A DNA stretch of 64,000 nucleotides from Micrococcus flavus (lineage in GTDB: Bacteria; Actinomycetota; Actinomycetes; Actinomycetales; Micrococcaceae). Every line of letters begins with the position of its first letter. Position 1 is the first letter of the stretch. The notes beneath the pieces were generated by a model. That model saw only the letters and a list, made by a program, of their open reading frames with translations. It had not been told where the DNA came from and searched no databases. The stretch is taken from NCBI RefSeq assembly GCF_014204815.1, contig NZ_JACHMC010000001.1, positions 1,240,001-1,304,000 of the forward strand, written 5' to 3'. Positions 53,890-63,406 of this stretch are shown here, piece after piece. A program made the position numbers and the translations under genes.

Positions 53890-55461
53890 TCAGCGTCCAT
53901 CATCGCCCGGGTCGGCGACGGGGCCGTCCTCCGTGACCGTCCAGAGCCCCGAGCGGCGCTCGGCCTCCATCTCGGCCCGGGTGGCGGCGCGGGCGGCGCG
54001 GCGCTGGTCCTGCTCGGCGCGCTTCTCCGCACGTGTGGCCCGCGTGCGCTCCTCCATGCGGACGTCCGTGCCGCGGGGGCCGGCCAGCAGCTCGGCGCCG
54101 GCGGAGAGCGTGGGCTCCCAGTCGAAGACCACGCCGGTCTCGTCGTCGCCGATCACCACCGCGTCCCCCGGCACGGCCCCGGCCTTGAACAGGCCGTCCT
54201 CCACGCCGGCGCGGTGCAGGCGGTCGGCCAGGTAGCCCACGGCCTCGTCGTTCTGGAAGTCGGTCTGGGCGACCCACTTCTCCAGCTTGTCGCCGCGGAC
54301 GCGGAACAGGGGGGCGAGGCCCCGCTCCTCTCGCTGGATCGTGAAGTCGGCGTCCTTGCCGCGGCGACGCCGGCGGGGCACCTCCACGGCCACGGGCGCC
54401 TCCTCGGGCTCGGGCTCACGCGCGCGGGCCTCCTCGACCAGCCCCGCCATCGCGTACTTCAGGGCCTCGAGGCCCTCGTGGGCGAGCGCGGAGACGTCGA
54501 AGACCCGCAGGCCCCGCTCCTCCAGCTGCGCGCGCACCAGGTCCGCCATCTCCCGGCCGTCGGGCAGGTCGGTCTTGTTCAGGGCCACCAGGCGCGGGCG
54601 CTCGTTCAGGGGCACAACCCCCTCCCCGCCCTGGGAGAAGACCGGCTCGACGGCGTAGGCCTCGAGCTCGGCCTCGATGGCCTCGAAGTCGGACAGCGGG
54701 TCCCGCTCGGGGTCCAGCGTGCCGCAGTCGAGCACGTGCACGAGGGCTGCGCAGCGCTCCACGTGGCGCAGGAACTCCAGGCCCAGGCCCTTGCCCTCCG
54801 ACGCGCCGGGGATCAGTCCGGGCACGTCCGCCACCGTGTAGCGCACCTCCCCGGCCTGGACCACGCCCAGGTTGGGCACGAGCGTGGTGAACGGGTAGTC
54901 CGCCACCTTGGGGCGCGCGGCCGACATCGCCGCGATCAGCGAGGACTTGCCGGCCGAGGGGTAGCCGACCAGGGCCACGTCCGCCACGGTCTTGATCTCC
55001 AGGACCAGCTCGCGGCTCTCCCCCGGCAGGCCGAGGAGGGCGAAGCCGGGCGCCTTGCGCTTGACGGAGGACAGCGCGGCGTTGCCGAGCCCGCCCTGGC
55101 CGCCGGCCGCCGCGGTGAAGCTGGCGCCCTCCCCCACGAGGTCGGCCAGGATGTTGCCGTCCCGGTCCTTGACCACGGTGCCGTCCGGCACGGGCAGCAC
55201 CAGATGCTCCCCGTCCTTGCCGGCGCGGTGGTCGCCCATGCCGGGCTGGCCGTTCTCCGCCGAGCGGTGCGGGGCGTGGTGGTAGTCGAGCAGCGTGGTG
55301 GTCTGGTGGTCCACCACCAGCGTGACGTCGCCGCCGTCGCCGCCCTGGCCGCCGTCGGGGCCACCCAGCGGCTTGAACTTCTCGCGCTTGACGGACACGC
55401 AGCCGTGCCCGCCGTCGCCGGCGGTGAGGTGGAGGACCACGCGGTCCACGAAGGCGGCCAT
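53890..55461 (-). CDS. obgE: GTPase ObgE/CgtA
   Basis: 523 residues. Gly-rich Obg fold (about 1-160; [28 protein letters not shown]), then the G domain: [11 protein letters not shown] (G1), [10 protein letters not shown] (G2), [14 protein letters not shown] (G3), NKTD (G4) and SALAHEG (G5), followed by the OCT domain (about 340-440) and an actinobacterial C-terminal tail rich in Arg/Ala. It acts in large-subunit assembly and stress control. Confidence 0.96.
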   Translation of the reverse strand: MAAFVDRVVLHLTAGDGGHGCVSVKREKFKPLGGPDGGQGGDGGDVTLVVDHQTTTLLDYHHAPHRSAENGQPGMGDHRAGKDGEHLVLPVPDGTVVKDRDGNILADLVGEGASFTAAAGGQGGLGNAALSSVKRKAPGFALLGLPGESRELVLEIKTVADVALVGYPSAGKSSLIAAMSAARPKVADYPFTTLVPNLGVVQAGEVRYTVADVPGLIPGASEGKGLGLEFLRHVERCAALVHVLDCGTLDPERDPLSDFEAIEAELEAYAVEPVFSQGGEGVVPLNERPRLVALNKTDLPDGREMADLVRAQLEERGLRVFDVSALAHEGLEALKYAMAGLVEEARAREPEPEEAPVAVEVPRRRRRGKDADFTIQREERGLAPLFRVRGDKLEKWVAQTDFQNDEAVGYLADRLHRAGVEDGLFKAGAVPGDAVVIGDDETGVVFDWEPTLSAGAELLAGPRGTDVRMEERTRATRAEKRAEQDQRRAARAATRAEMEAERRSGLWTVTEDGPVADPGDDGR

Positions 55462-55504
55462 GGGGGCTCCTGACGGGTGGGGCGAAAGAGGGGGATACGA
55501 CGAC

Positions 55505-55544
55505 GGCGGGGGCGGGTCCTGATGAACAGTGACCCGCCCCCGCC
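55505..55544 (-). terminator. Terminator of rplU-rpmA
   Basis: Perfect 14-bp stem (55505-55518 with 55531-55544), 12-base loop, between rpmA and obgE. obgE may therefore be transcribed by readthrough or from its own promoter. Confidence 0.7.
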
Positions 55545-55614
55545 GGAGCGTCAGCGGAGGCGCGGACCGTCCGCCGTGCGGGCGGTCCGGGCGCTCATGC
55601 CGGGAGTGAGTGGA

Positions 55615-55872
55615 TCACTCGGCGGCGGCGACGATGTCCACGACCTTGCGGCCACGGCGCTGGCCGAAGGCCACGGTGCCCGCGGAGAGCGCGAACAGGG
55701 TGTCGTCCTTGCCGCGACCGACGTTGCGGCCCGGGTGGAACTTGGTGCCGCGCTGGCGGACGATGATCTCGCCGGCGTTGACGTCCTCGCCGCCGTAGCG
55801 CTTGACGCCGAGGTACTGCGGGTTCGAGTCGCGGCCGTTCTTCGAGGAACTGCCGGCCTTCTTATGTGCCAT
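55615..55872 (-). CDS. rpmA: 50S ribosomal protein L27
   Basis: 85 residues. Begins [20 protein letters not shown], the standard L27 N-terminus without the Firmicutes-type cleaved leader; the tail reaches the peptidyl-transferase centre. Then [20 protein letters not shown]. It follows rplU by 53 bases. Confidence 0.97.
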   Translation of the reverse strand: MAHKKAGSSSKNGRDSNPQYLGVKRYGGEDVNAGEIIVRQRGTKFHPGRNVGRGKDDTLFALSAGTVAFGQRRGRKVVDIVAAAE

Positions 55873-55925
55873 TGCTGTTACCTGTCTTTCTGGATGCTGC
55901 GGGTGGCGCCGGTCGCGTCAGCGAC

Positions 55926-56231
55926 TCAGGCGATCCCGGTGATCTTGACCGTGGACAGCTCAGAGCGGTGGCCCTGGCGCTTCTTGTAGCCGGTCTTGTT
56001 CTTGTACTTCTGGATGACGATCTTCTTGCCACGGGAGTGGGAGACGACCTCGGCGGTCACCTTCACACCGGCGGCGTCGGCCCCGGCCTTGACCTCGGAC
56101 CCGTCCACCAGCATCAGAGCGGGCAGCTCGACGGAGCCACCGGTCTCAGCGGGGACGCGGTCGAGGGTAACGAGGTCTCCGACGGAGACCTTCTCCTGGC
56201 GGCCGCCAGCGCGGACAATCGCGTACACCAC
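55926..56231 (-). CDS. rplU: 50S ribosomal protein L21
   Basis: 101 residues from GTG at 56229-56231. [20 protein letters not shown] and a C-terminal [20 protein letters not shown] are diagnostic for L21, a 23S rRNA-binding protein. First gene of rplU-rpmA. Confidence 0.97.
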   Translation of the reverse strand: MVYAIVRAGGRQEKVSVGDLVTLDRVPAETGGSVELPALMLVDGSEVKAGADAAGVKVTAEVVSHSRGKKIVIQKYKNKTGYKKRQGHRSELSTVKITGIA

Positions 56232-56369
56232 TTGGGACTCACTTCTCTCGACGTTGCATGGATACGTGTTTCAGGTCCACTCGCCCGCACCTCGACCGCA
56301 GTGCGTCCGGGTCCGGTGATCCCAGGAACGGGACATGCGGGAAGCCTGCGGGGTGGACACCGAGTGTCG

Positions 56370-56399
56370 ATCATACTCGGTGGCCTACCTCCGGGCCAA
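56370..56399 (-). promoter_or_regulatory. Promoter of rplU-rpmA
   Basis: TATGAT (56370-56375) and TTGGCC (56394-56399) on the minus strand with an 18-base spacer, giving a leader of about 130 bases. No L21-type leader structure was recognised. Confidence 0.5.
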
Positions 56400-56463
56400 A
56401 CGAGGTGTGTCGGGCGTGGCGCCCACCCGATGAGCGGTGCGCGGCACGCGCCCGGCGATCGGA

Positions 56464-56491
56464 GTGCGCCGCCCGCGTACGGGCGGCGCAC
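56464..56491 (-). terminator. Terminator of the ribonuclease E/G gene
   Basis: 12-bp perfect stem with CGTA loop (56464-56475 with 56480-56491), nine bases after the stop at 56500. Confidence 0.75.
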
Positions 56492-56499
56492 CCCTCCCC

Positions 56500-59400
56500 T
56501 CACTCGCCGCGGACGATGTCCTCGGCCTTGACGCCCACGCCCAGCATCACGGGGGCGGCGCCCTCGGCCTGCGGGCGCGCGGCGGCCGACGCCTGTGCGG
56601 TGAAGCGCGAGCCCCGGGCCTCGCCGGCAGTCTGCACGCTCACCTGCGCGCCGTCGGAGGACACGGCGCGGCGGGAGCGGCGCCGGGCCGGCCGCGCCGA
56701 GGGCGCGGCCCCTGCGGCGTCCGGGGCGACGGGCGCCCGGGGCGCCTCCGGCTGTGCAGGCTCGGCGGAGGCCGGCTCCGGGGCAGCCTCGGATGCGGAT
56801 GCCGATGCGGGCGCGGCCGCGGGGGCGGGGGCGGCCCCCTCCGCGCCGATGCGGGGGGCGCCGCGGCCGTCCGAGGTGGCCCGCCGGGAGCGGCGACGGC
56901 GCGGCGGGGCGGGCTGCTCACCCGCAGCCCCCTCCGGCGCGGCCTCGGTGGCGCCGTCCACAGCGTCCCGGTCCGCGCCGCGCGCGGGCTCCGGCTCCAC
57001 GGCCGGGGACTTCGCCGACCGCTGCGGCGCGACCGGCTCGACGACGGACGCACCCGACTCCTCGGCCGGCTGCGGCACCGGTGCGGCACCGGCGCCCTGC
57101 GGTGACTCGGCGCGGCGGCGCCGACCGCGCGTGCGGCGTCCGGGGGTCCCCTGCGCGGGGGCGTCCGGACCCGACTCGGGCGTGGACTCCGCGGCGGGCT
57201 CGGATGCGTCGCGGTCCCGGGCGGCCTTCGGGGCACGCGGATCCGTGCCGGACCCCTCGGACCCGGCGCGCTCCACAGCCTCGGTCCCGGCAGGGGCCTC
57301 CTCGGTCCGTGCGTCCTCCGGGTCGGCCGACCCGTCCTGCTCCTGCCCGGCGTCGCGGCCCGCGTCCTCGGCGTCGCGGCCCGCGTCCTCGGCGGCGCGA
57401 CCGCGGCCGCGGCGACGGCCCCGACGCTTGCGGCGCCGACCCCCGGACTCGTCGGACTCGTCCTGCCCGTCCCGGTCCGCAGGGGCCTCCGCCGCCGCAT
57501 CGGCCGGCGAGACCTCCGGCTCGGCGGCGGGCGCCACCGCCGCCGTCTCCTCGCGACGCTCCTCGGCGGGCGGCTGCGGCGCCTCCTCGGCGGCCTTGCC
57601 GGACGCCTTGGCGATGGACATCAGCGCGGTGCGCGCGGCGGCCGCGCGCTCGGCGCGCTGACGCTCCTCCTCCGCCGTCTCCTCCGGCGCGCCCTCGGCG
57701 GGCGTGCCGGCGTCGCCCTCGCCCGCGCCCCTGCGGCGCTTGCCGCGGCGGCGTCCCTCGGACTCCCCGCGCGGCTCGGCGGCCCACGTGGAGCGCTCCA
57801 CCGGCGTGTCCTGGATGAGGATGCCGCGGCCGGCGCAGTGCTCGCAGACCTCGGAGAACACCTCGACGAGACCGGTGCCCATGCGCTTGCGGGTCATCTG
57901 CACCAGGCCCAGGGAGGTCACCTCGGCCACCTGGTGCTTGGTGCGGTCCCGCCCCAGGCACTCCACCAGGCGGCGCAGCACCAGATCCTGGTTGGCCTCC
58001 AGCACCATGTCGATGAAGTCGATCACGATGATGCCGCCGATGTCCCGCAGGCGCAGCTGACGGACGACCTCCTCGGCCGCCTCCAGGTTGTTCTTCGTGA
58101 CGGTCTCCTCGAGGTTGCCCCCCGAGCCGGTGAACTTGCCCGTGTTGACGTCGACGACGGTCATCGCCTCGGTCCGGTCGATCACCAGGGAGCCGCCCGA
58201 GGGCAGGTAGACCTTCCGCTCGAGCGCCTTGTGCAGCTGCTCGTCCACCCGGTGCGTGGCGTAGAGGTCCTCGCCGTCGTGGTCCTCCGGCACCCAGTGG
58301 TGCAGACGGTCCAGCAGGTGCGGCGCCACGTAGGTCACGTACGCCTCGATGCCGTCCCAGGTGTCCTCGCCCTGGACGAGCATCGCGGAGAAGTCCTCGT
58401 TGAAGACGTCGCGGACGGTCTTGATGGTCAGGTCCGGCTCGGCGTAGAGCAGCTCGGGGGCCAGGGTCTTGGTGGAGCCGGCCCGCTCCTGGATGCCCTC
58501 CCACTGCACGCGCAGCCGGTTGATGTCGTTCTGCAGCTCCTGCTCGGAGGTGCCCTCGGCCGCCGTGCGGACGATCACGCCGGCGTCCTGGGGCAGGTGG
58601 TCCTTGAGGATCCGCTTCAGGCGTGCCCGCTCGACGTCGGGCAGCTTGCGGGAGATGCCCGTCATGGACCCGCCCGGGACGTACACGAGGTACCGGCCGG
58701 GCAGCGAGATCTGGCTTGTCAGGCGGGCGCCCTTGTGGCCCACCGGGTCCTTGGTGACCTGCACCAGCACGGTGTCGCCCGACTTCAGGGCGTTCTCGAT
58801 CTTCTTGGCCTTGCCCTCCAGCTGGGCGGCGTCCCAGTCCACCTCGCCGGCGTAGAGCACGGCGTTGCGGCCGCGGCCGATGTCCACGAAGGCGGCCTCC
58901 ATGGACGGGAGCACGTTCTGCACCTTGCCCACGTAGACGTTGCCGATCATGGAGTCCTGGGTGGTGTGGGAGACGAAGTGCTCCGCGAGCACGCCGTCCT
59001 CCAGGACCGCGATCTGGATCCGCTGGTCGCGCTGGCGCACGAGCATCTTGCGGTCCACGGACTCGCGGCGGGCCAGGAACTCGGCCTCGGTGATCACGGT
59101 GCGGCGGCGTCCGCCGGAGCGGGACTCGCGGCGTCGCTGGCGCTTGGCCTCGAGGCGCGTGGAGCCCTTGACGCCCTGCACGGCCTCGGGCCCCGTGCTC
59201 AGCGCCTGACGCGGCGCGCGCACGCGGGTGACGGTGCCCTCGGGGTCCCCGTCCTCCCCGCCGGCCAGCTCCATGTCCACGGCACCGCGGCGACGCCGGC
59301 GACGCCGCCGGGAGACGGCGGGACGCTCGTCGTCGGCCGCCTCCTCGTCCTGACCGTCCTCGGCCTCGGCGTCCCCGGGCTCGACGCTCCGGCGGGACCG

Positions 59401-59721
59401 GCGTCGCGAGGACGCGCTCTCCGCCTCCAGGAGGCTCAGCACCTCCGCCGGGACGGCGAACGGGTCCGTCGGATCGAAGCGGAGCCCGCCGGCCCCGTCC
59501 TCCGGCACGGTCTCCTCGTCCTCCTCCACCGCGGCGGCCGGCCCCTGCTCGGCGCCCTCGTCCTCGGCCTCGGCGGTCCCGTCGGCCTCGCCGCGGGCCT
59601 CGGCGACGTCCGCCGCCGCCTGGTCGGGGGCCCCGGTCCGGGGACGGGTCGACTCCTCGGCCGCGGTCACCTCGTCCTGGGGCGTCGTCGTGGTCTTCTC
59701 GTCTTTCTTCTCGGCCGCCAT
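56500..59721 (-). CDS. rne: Ribonuclease E/G family endoribonuclease
   Basis: 1073 residues from ATG at 59719-59721 with GGGAGGTGCTGCC upstream. The catalytic core lies in the middle, an arrangement typical of actinobacterial RNase E: acidic, low-complexity N-terminus (1-~190), S1 domain (~240-330; GNVYVGKVQNVLPSMEAAFV), 5' sensor and RNase H-like parts, DNase I-like catalytic Asp residues in VVDVNTGKFTGSGG and IVIDFIDM, and Zn-link Cys in CEHCAGRG. A ~400-residue C-terminal Glu/Ala/Arg-rich scaffold follows, probably for degradosome partners. It processes rRNA and decays mRNA. Confidence 0.92.
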   Translation of the reverse strand: MAAEKKDEKTTTTPQDEVTAAEESTRPRTGAPDQAAADVAEARGEADGTAEAEDEGAEQGPAAAVEEDEETVPEDGAGGLRFDPTDPFAVPAEVLSLLEAESASSRRRSRRSVEPGDAEAEDGQDEEAADDERPAVSRRRRRRRRGAVDMELAGGEDGDPEGTVTRVRAPRQALSTGPEAVQGVKGSTRLEAKRQRRRESRSGGRRRTVITEAEFLARRESVDRKMLVRQRDQRIQIAVLEDGVLAEHFVSHTTQDSMIGNVYVGKVQNVLPSMEAAFVDIGRGRNAVLYAGEVDWDAAQLEGKAKKIENALKSGDTVLVQVTKDPVGHKGARLTSQISLPGRYLVYVPGGSMTGISRKLPDVERARLKRILKDHLPQDAGVIVRTAAEGTSEQELQNDINRLRVQWEGIQERAGSTKTLAPELLYAEPDLTIKTVRDVFNEDFSAMLVQGEDTWDGIEAYVTYVAPHLLDRLHHWVPEDHDGEDLYATHRVDEQLHKALERKVYLPSGGSLVIDRTEAMTVVDVNTGKFTGSGGNLEETVTKNNLEAAEEVVRQLRLRDIGGIIVIDFIDMVLEANQDLVLRRLVECLGRDRTKHQVAEVTSLGLVQMTRKRMGTGLVEVFSEVCEHCAGRGILIQDTPVERSTWAAEPRGESEGRRRGKRRRGAGEGDAGTPAEGAPEETAEEERQRAERAAAARTALMSIAKASGKAAEEAPQPPAEERREETAAVAPAAEPEVSPADAAAEAPADRDGQDESDESGGRRRKRRGRRRGRGRAAEDAGRDAEDAGRDAGQEQDGSADPEDARTEEAPAGTEAVERAGSEGSGTDPRAPKAARDRDASEPAAESTPESGPDAPAQGTPGRRTRGRRRRAESPQGAGAAPVPQPAEESGASVVEPVAPQRSAKSPAVEPEPARGADRDAVDGATEAAPEGAAGEQPAPPRRRRSRRATSDGRGAPRIGAEGAAPAPAAAPASASASEAAPEPASAEPAQPEAPRAPVAPDAAGAAPSARPARRRSRRAVSSDGAQVSVQTAGEARGSRFTAQASAAARPQAEGAAPVMLGVGVKAEDIVRGE

Positions 59722-60136
59722 GGCAGCACCTCCCGCCGTCCGGCCGGCCCACACCGCCGGCCGTCCGGCGACTCGTGCCCGCCGCCGGCCGCGTTGCCCC
59801 ACGGACGCCGTGCGTCCGGGGTGCGCCGGGAGACGGGCTCCGGGAAAGTCCTCGGGTGAACCGGGGCCGCCGCAGGGGCGGCCGCGCGGAACCGCTGCGA
59901 CGCGCCGTGTCGGGCCGGCTCATCGGATCCTCGCCGGTCGGCGTCCGGGCCGTCCCGGGATCTCCGGGACCGGCGCCCTCCGGGGTCGTGCCCGGTCGGT
60001 CGCGTCGGCGGCGGCCTCCGTCGGGCGCGCAGCGGGCGGGGCCGCGGTGTGGGCGCGGCTCAGCCGAGGCTGATTCTCTCACACCCGCCCGCGGTCGGGG
60101 CCGCCCGGCCCGCCGGGGCGGTCCTAGACTGCTGTC
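59722..60136. other. Divergent intergenic region, rne / VKOR gene
   Basis: 415 bases between divergent genes, GC-rich, with no open frame that looks coding and no strong hairpin. At its right end TAGACT (60125-60130) lies six bases before the VKOR ATG, where a -10 element for a leaderless transcript would be. The promoter of rne is not evident. Confidence 0.4.
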
Positions 60137-60799
60137 ATGGACGACACCATGACCCGGACCGTGCCCACCCGCGACGCCGCCGCGGACGACGGCTCCCACG
60201 CCATCGCGGACCCGTGCTGGAGCGCCCGCCCGACGGGCACGGCGGTGATGCTCATCGTCACCTCGCTGGTGTCCCTGGCCGCCACGATCATCATCATGGT
60301 GGAGCGGGCCATCCTCACGGCGGACCCCACGTACGTCACCAGCTGCGACATCAACCCGTGGCTCTCCTGCGGACGCGTGATGCAGTCCTGGCAGGCCATG
60401 ACCTTCGGCTTTCCCAACCCCCTGATCGGCCTCGTGGCCTTCCCGATGCTGATCACGGTGGGCGCGGCCCTGCTCGCCGGCGGTCGCTTCGCCCGCTGGT
60501 TCTGGGTCCTGCTGAACATCGGGCTCGTGGGCGGCCTCGCCTTCGCCGCATGGCTCTGGTACGCGGCCGTCTACTCGATCGGCACCCTGTGCCTCTACTG
60601 CATGGTCGTGTGGGCCATGGTGATCGTCCAGACGGTGCTGGTCACCTCCCGCAACCTCCAGACCGGCGCCCTGCCCGTGGGCCCGCGGATCGCCGCGCTC
60701 GCCCGGGACCTGGCGTGGCCGGTGATCGTGCTCCTGTGGGTCCTCGTGGCCGCCTCCATCCTGATGGAGATGGGCCTGGGGGTCATCGGCCTCGGCTGA
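60137..60799 (+). CDS. Vitamin K epoxide reductase (VKOR) family membrane protein
   Basis: 220 residues with five hydrophobic segments. The redox pair is CLYC in TLCLYCMVVWAM; loop cysteines lie in SCDINPWLSCG. Bacterial VKOR reoxidises DsbA-like proteins with menaquinone and so drives disulfide formation in secreted proteins, several of which are encoded in this window. The start has TAGACT six bases upstream and no ribosome site, suggesting a leaderless transcript. Confidence 0.9.
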   Translation: MDDTMTRTVPTRDAAADDGSHAIADPCWSARPTGTAVMLIVTSLVSLAATIIIMVERAILTADPTYVTSCDINPWLSCGRVMQSWQAMTFGFPNPLIGLVAFPMLITVGAALLAGGRFARWFWVLLNIGLVGGLAFAAWLWYAAVYSIGTLCLYCMVVWAMVIVQTVLVTSRNLQTGALPVGPRIAALARDLAWPVIVLLWVLVAASILMEMGLGVIGLG

Positions 60800-60813
60800 T
60801 CCGCCCCTCGTGT

Positions 60814-60859
60814 CGACGACGACGGCCGCCCCCGGATCCGGGGGCGGCCGTCGTCGTCG
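60814..60859. terminator. Bidirectional terminator between VKOR gene and ndk
   Basis: Perfect 21-bp stem (60814-60834 with 60839-60859) with a GATC loop, between convergent genes. Confidence 0.85.
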
Positions 60860-60872
60860 TGCCGGGTGGGCG

Positions 60873-61295
60873 TCAGCCGAACCAGAGCTTGAGCTCGCGC
60901 TCAGCGGAGAGCGTGGAGTCGGAGCCGTGCACCAGGTTCTTCTGCACGCCCTCTCCCCAGTCGCGGCCGAAGTCGCCGCGGATGGTGCCCGGAGCGGCCG
61001 TGGTGGGCTCGGTGGCGCCGGCGAGGGAGCGGAACCCCTCGACCACGCGGGAGCCGCCGACGCGCAGGGCGACGACCGGGCCGGAGCCCATGAACTCCAC
61101 GAGCGGCTCGAAGAACGGCTTGCCCTCGTGCTCCTCGTAGTGCTTGACCAGCAGATCGCGCGAGGGGGTGAACATGCGCAGGTCGACGATCTCGTAGCCC
61201 TTGCGCTCGATGCGGGCGATGATCTCGCCGGTCAGGCGCCGCCGGACGCCGTCGGGCTTGACGAGGACGAGGGTCTCTTCGGGGTGGTGGGTCAC
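60873..61295 (-). CDS. ndk: Nucleoside diphosphate kinase
   Basis: 140 residues from GTG at 61293-61295 after GGAGAGATGCGTC. Begins TLVLVKPDGVRR; the phosphorylated His is in NLVHGSDS; GTIRGDFG is the nucleotide-binding block. Balances NTP pools. Downstream of folC and the DUF4233 gene. Confidence 0.97.
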   Translation of the reverse strand: MTHHPEETLVLVKPDGVRRRLTGEIIARIERKGYEIVDLRMFTPSRDLLVKHYEEHEGKPFFEPLVEFMGSGPVVALRVGGSRVVEGFRSLAGATEPTTAAPGTIRGDFGRDWGEGVQKNLVHGSDSTLSAERELKLWFG

Positions 61296-61376
61296 GACGC
61301 ATCTCTCCTTGTGGTGGGGCGGTCCTGCTCCGGCCACCCTAGTGGGCTCCGCGCACCCCGAGGGCGGGCGGGCGGG

Positions 61377-61877
61377 TCAGTTCTCGGGGTGCGCGGCCTC
61401 CCACTCGGCCTGGGCGCGGGCCCGCTCCGCGTTCTCCCGGTCGATCTGTCCGCCCTTGGTGACGGCGTACCACCAGGTCAGGGCGAAGAGCGGCCCGATC
61501 AGGAACATCGAGTACTCCCACAGCGCGGAGAGGACCAGCACGGCCTGGACGGCCCAGCCGATCGCGATGCCCACGGGCCTGCGCACGAGGGCGCAGTCCA
61601 GGACCGCCACCACGGCCAGGGCGGAGAAGCCCACCACGAACCACAGCGCGTGCGGCTCCGCCCGGTTCAGGCCGAACAGGGTCATGCCCAGGAAGAACAG
61701 CAGCAGCGCCTCGAGGCACAGCACCGTGGACGTGAACATGGCCCGCACGGAGCGGGTCCGCCGGCGCTGCCCGGGCCGCCACTCCCGCTGGGCGCGGGTC
61801 TCGCGGGCCGGGCGCCAGTCCTCCCGGCCGAAGCCGGGGGCGGCGTCCTCGCGGGGGTCGTGCTGCGGAGTGCTCAT
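61377..61877 (-). CDS. DUF4233 family membrane protein
   Basis: 166 residues; ATG at 61875-61877 overlaps the folC stop (ATGA). A ~45-residue Arg-rich cytoplasmic N-terminus precedes four hydrophobic segments (FTSTVLCLEALLLFFLGMTL, ALWFVVGFSALAVVAVLDCA, GIAIGWAVQAVLVLSALWEY, MFLIGPLFALTWWYAV). The folC-DUF4233-ndk order is standard in actinobacteria. Function unknown. Confidence 0.88.
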   Translation of the reverse strand: MSTPQHDPREDAAPGFGREDWRPARETRAQREWRPGQRRRTRSVRAMFTSTVLCLEALLLFFLGMTLFGLNRAEPHALWFVVGFSALAVVAVLDCALVRRPVGIAIGWAVQAVLVLSALWEYSMFLIGPLFALTWWYAVTKGGQIDRENAERARAQAEWEAAHPEN

Positions 61878-63406
61878 CGGCGGTCCTCTCCCAGGTCGCG
61901 GTCGTCCAGCAGGTCCAGGACCTCGGGGTCCACGGCGTCGTCGTCCTCGTCCGCCAGGCCGACGGCGGCCAGGAGGTCCTCGGGTTCGATGCCGCGGGCG
62001 GCCACGGTGACGGGTCCGGCGTGGGCCGGCTCCCCCAGCAGGTCCCGGACCTCGGCGGCCAGGGTGATGGAGCCGAGGACGAGCACGCCGCCGCCGGTGC
62101 CCGAGGCCAGCGCGTCGGCGCTGGTCTCCACGGCCTCCGCGCGGCCGACCGCCCACTCGAGGGCGTCCGGCACGGACTCGGTGGCGAAGACGTCGTCCTC
62201 CCCCCAGCCGGCGTCCACCGCGAGCGCGGCGAGGTCCCCGGCGGGGATCGCCCGGGGCGAGGCCGACTGCGTGAGGGCCACGTCCTCGACGTCGTCGCCG
62301 AACTCCCGGTAGAGGACCTCGAGCATGGTGCGGGCGTCCTTGTCCTGGAGCACGCCGACCACGAGGACCAGGCGGGTGAAGCCGAAGGACTCCTGGACGG
62401 CGCGGGCGGTGACGCGCACGCCGTCGGGGTTGTGGGCGGCGTCCACGATCACGGTGGGCGCGGTGCGCAGCACCTCGAGCCGCCCGGGCGAGGTGACCTG
62501 GGCCAGGCCCTCGCGGAGCAGCTCCTCGTCCAGGGGGCGGGCGCCGCCGCCGAGGAACGCCTCGAGGGCCGCGACGGCCACGGCCAGGTTCTCGGCCTGG
62601 TGGGCGCCGTGCAGCGGCAGGAAGAGATCGGGGTAGTCGGCGGCGAGGCCGCGCACGTCCACCTGCTGGCCGCCGACGGCCAGGCGCCGGTCCGCCACGC
62701 CGAACTCCACGCCCTCGAAGCGGAACGGGACGTCCGCAGCGCGGGCGGCGTCCAGGAGCACCTGGGCCGCATCCGGGTCCTGCGCGGCGGAGACGAGGAA
62801 GCCGCCGGGCTTGACGATCCCGGCCTTCTCCTGCGCGATCTCCGCCTCGGTCTCCCCCAGCAGGTCCGTGTGGTCCAGGGAGATGGGGGTGACCACGGAG
62901 ACCGCGCCGTCGGCCACGTTGGTGGCGTCCGTGATCCCGCCCAGGCCCACCTCGAGCACGACGACCTCGACGGGCTCGTCGGCGAACACCGCGAAGCCCA
63001 GGGTGGTCACCGCCTCGAAGTAGGTCAGGCGGGGCTGGCCGGCGGTCTCGAGCTCGGCGTCGACGACCTGCACGAGCGGCAGGATCTCCCCCCATACGCG
63101 GACGAACGTCTCGTCCGCCACGGGGGCGCCGTCGATGCTGATCCGTTCGGTGACCGAGCGCAGGTGCGGCGAGGTGTAGCGGCCGGTGCGCAGGCCGTAG
63201 GCGCGCAACACCGCCTCGATCATGCGTGCCGTGGAGGTCTTCCCGTTGGTGCCGGTCAGGTGGATCACCGGGGCGGCGTGCTGGGGGTCGCCGAGCAGCG
63301 CCAGGACCCGCCGCATCGGCTCGAGGCGCGGCTCCATCCTGTTCTCCGGGGCGCGGGCCAGCAGGTCCGCGTACACGCCCTCGACGGTGGTGGGGGCCCC
63401 GCTCAT
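61874..63406 (-). CDS. folC: Bifunctional folylpolyglutamate/dihydrofolate synthase
   Basis: 510 residues. Mur-ligase fold: HLTGTNGKTSTARM (P-loop), YTSPHLRSVTERI, LEVGLGGITDATNV, and the Asp/His block TPISLDHTDLLGET; glutamate-ligase domain after ~residue 320 (VIVDAAHNPDGV). It adds glutamates to folates. Its start overlaps the ileS stop by ATGA. The last ~40 residues are an acidic extension. Confidence 0.93.
   Translation of the reverse strand: MSGAPTTVEGVYADLLARAPENRMEPRLEPMRRVLALLGDPQHAAPVIHLTGTNGKTSTARMIEAVLRAYGLRTGRYTSPHLRSVTERISIDGAPVADETFVRVWGEILPLVQVVDAELETAGQPRLTYFEAVTTLGFAVFADEPVEVVVLEVGLGGITDATNVADGAVSVVTPISLDHTDLLGETEAEIAQEKAGIVKPGGFLVSAAQDPDAAQVLLDAARAADVPFRFEGVEFGVADRRLAVGGQQVDVRGLAADYPDLFLPLHGAHQAENLAVAVAALEAFLGGGARPLDEELLREGLAQVTSPGRLEVLRTAPTVIVDAAHNPDGVRVTARAVQESFGFTRLVLVVGVLQDKDARTMLEVLYREFGDDVEDVALTQSASPRAIPAGDLAALAVDAGWGEDDVFATESVPDALEWAVGRAEAVETSADALASGTGGGVLVLGSITLAAEVRDLLGEPAHAGPVTVAARGIEPEDLLAAVGLADEDDDAVDPEVLDLLDDRDLGEDRR

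Noticed and set aside
51313-55473. 1386-codon plus-strand open frame across proA, proB and obgE
   Set aside because: It spans three well-identified minus-strand genes and their gaps; its composition is that of a high-GC antisense shadow.
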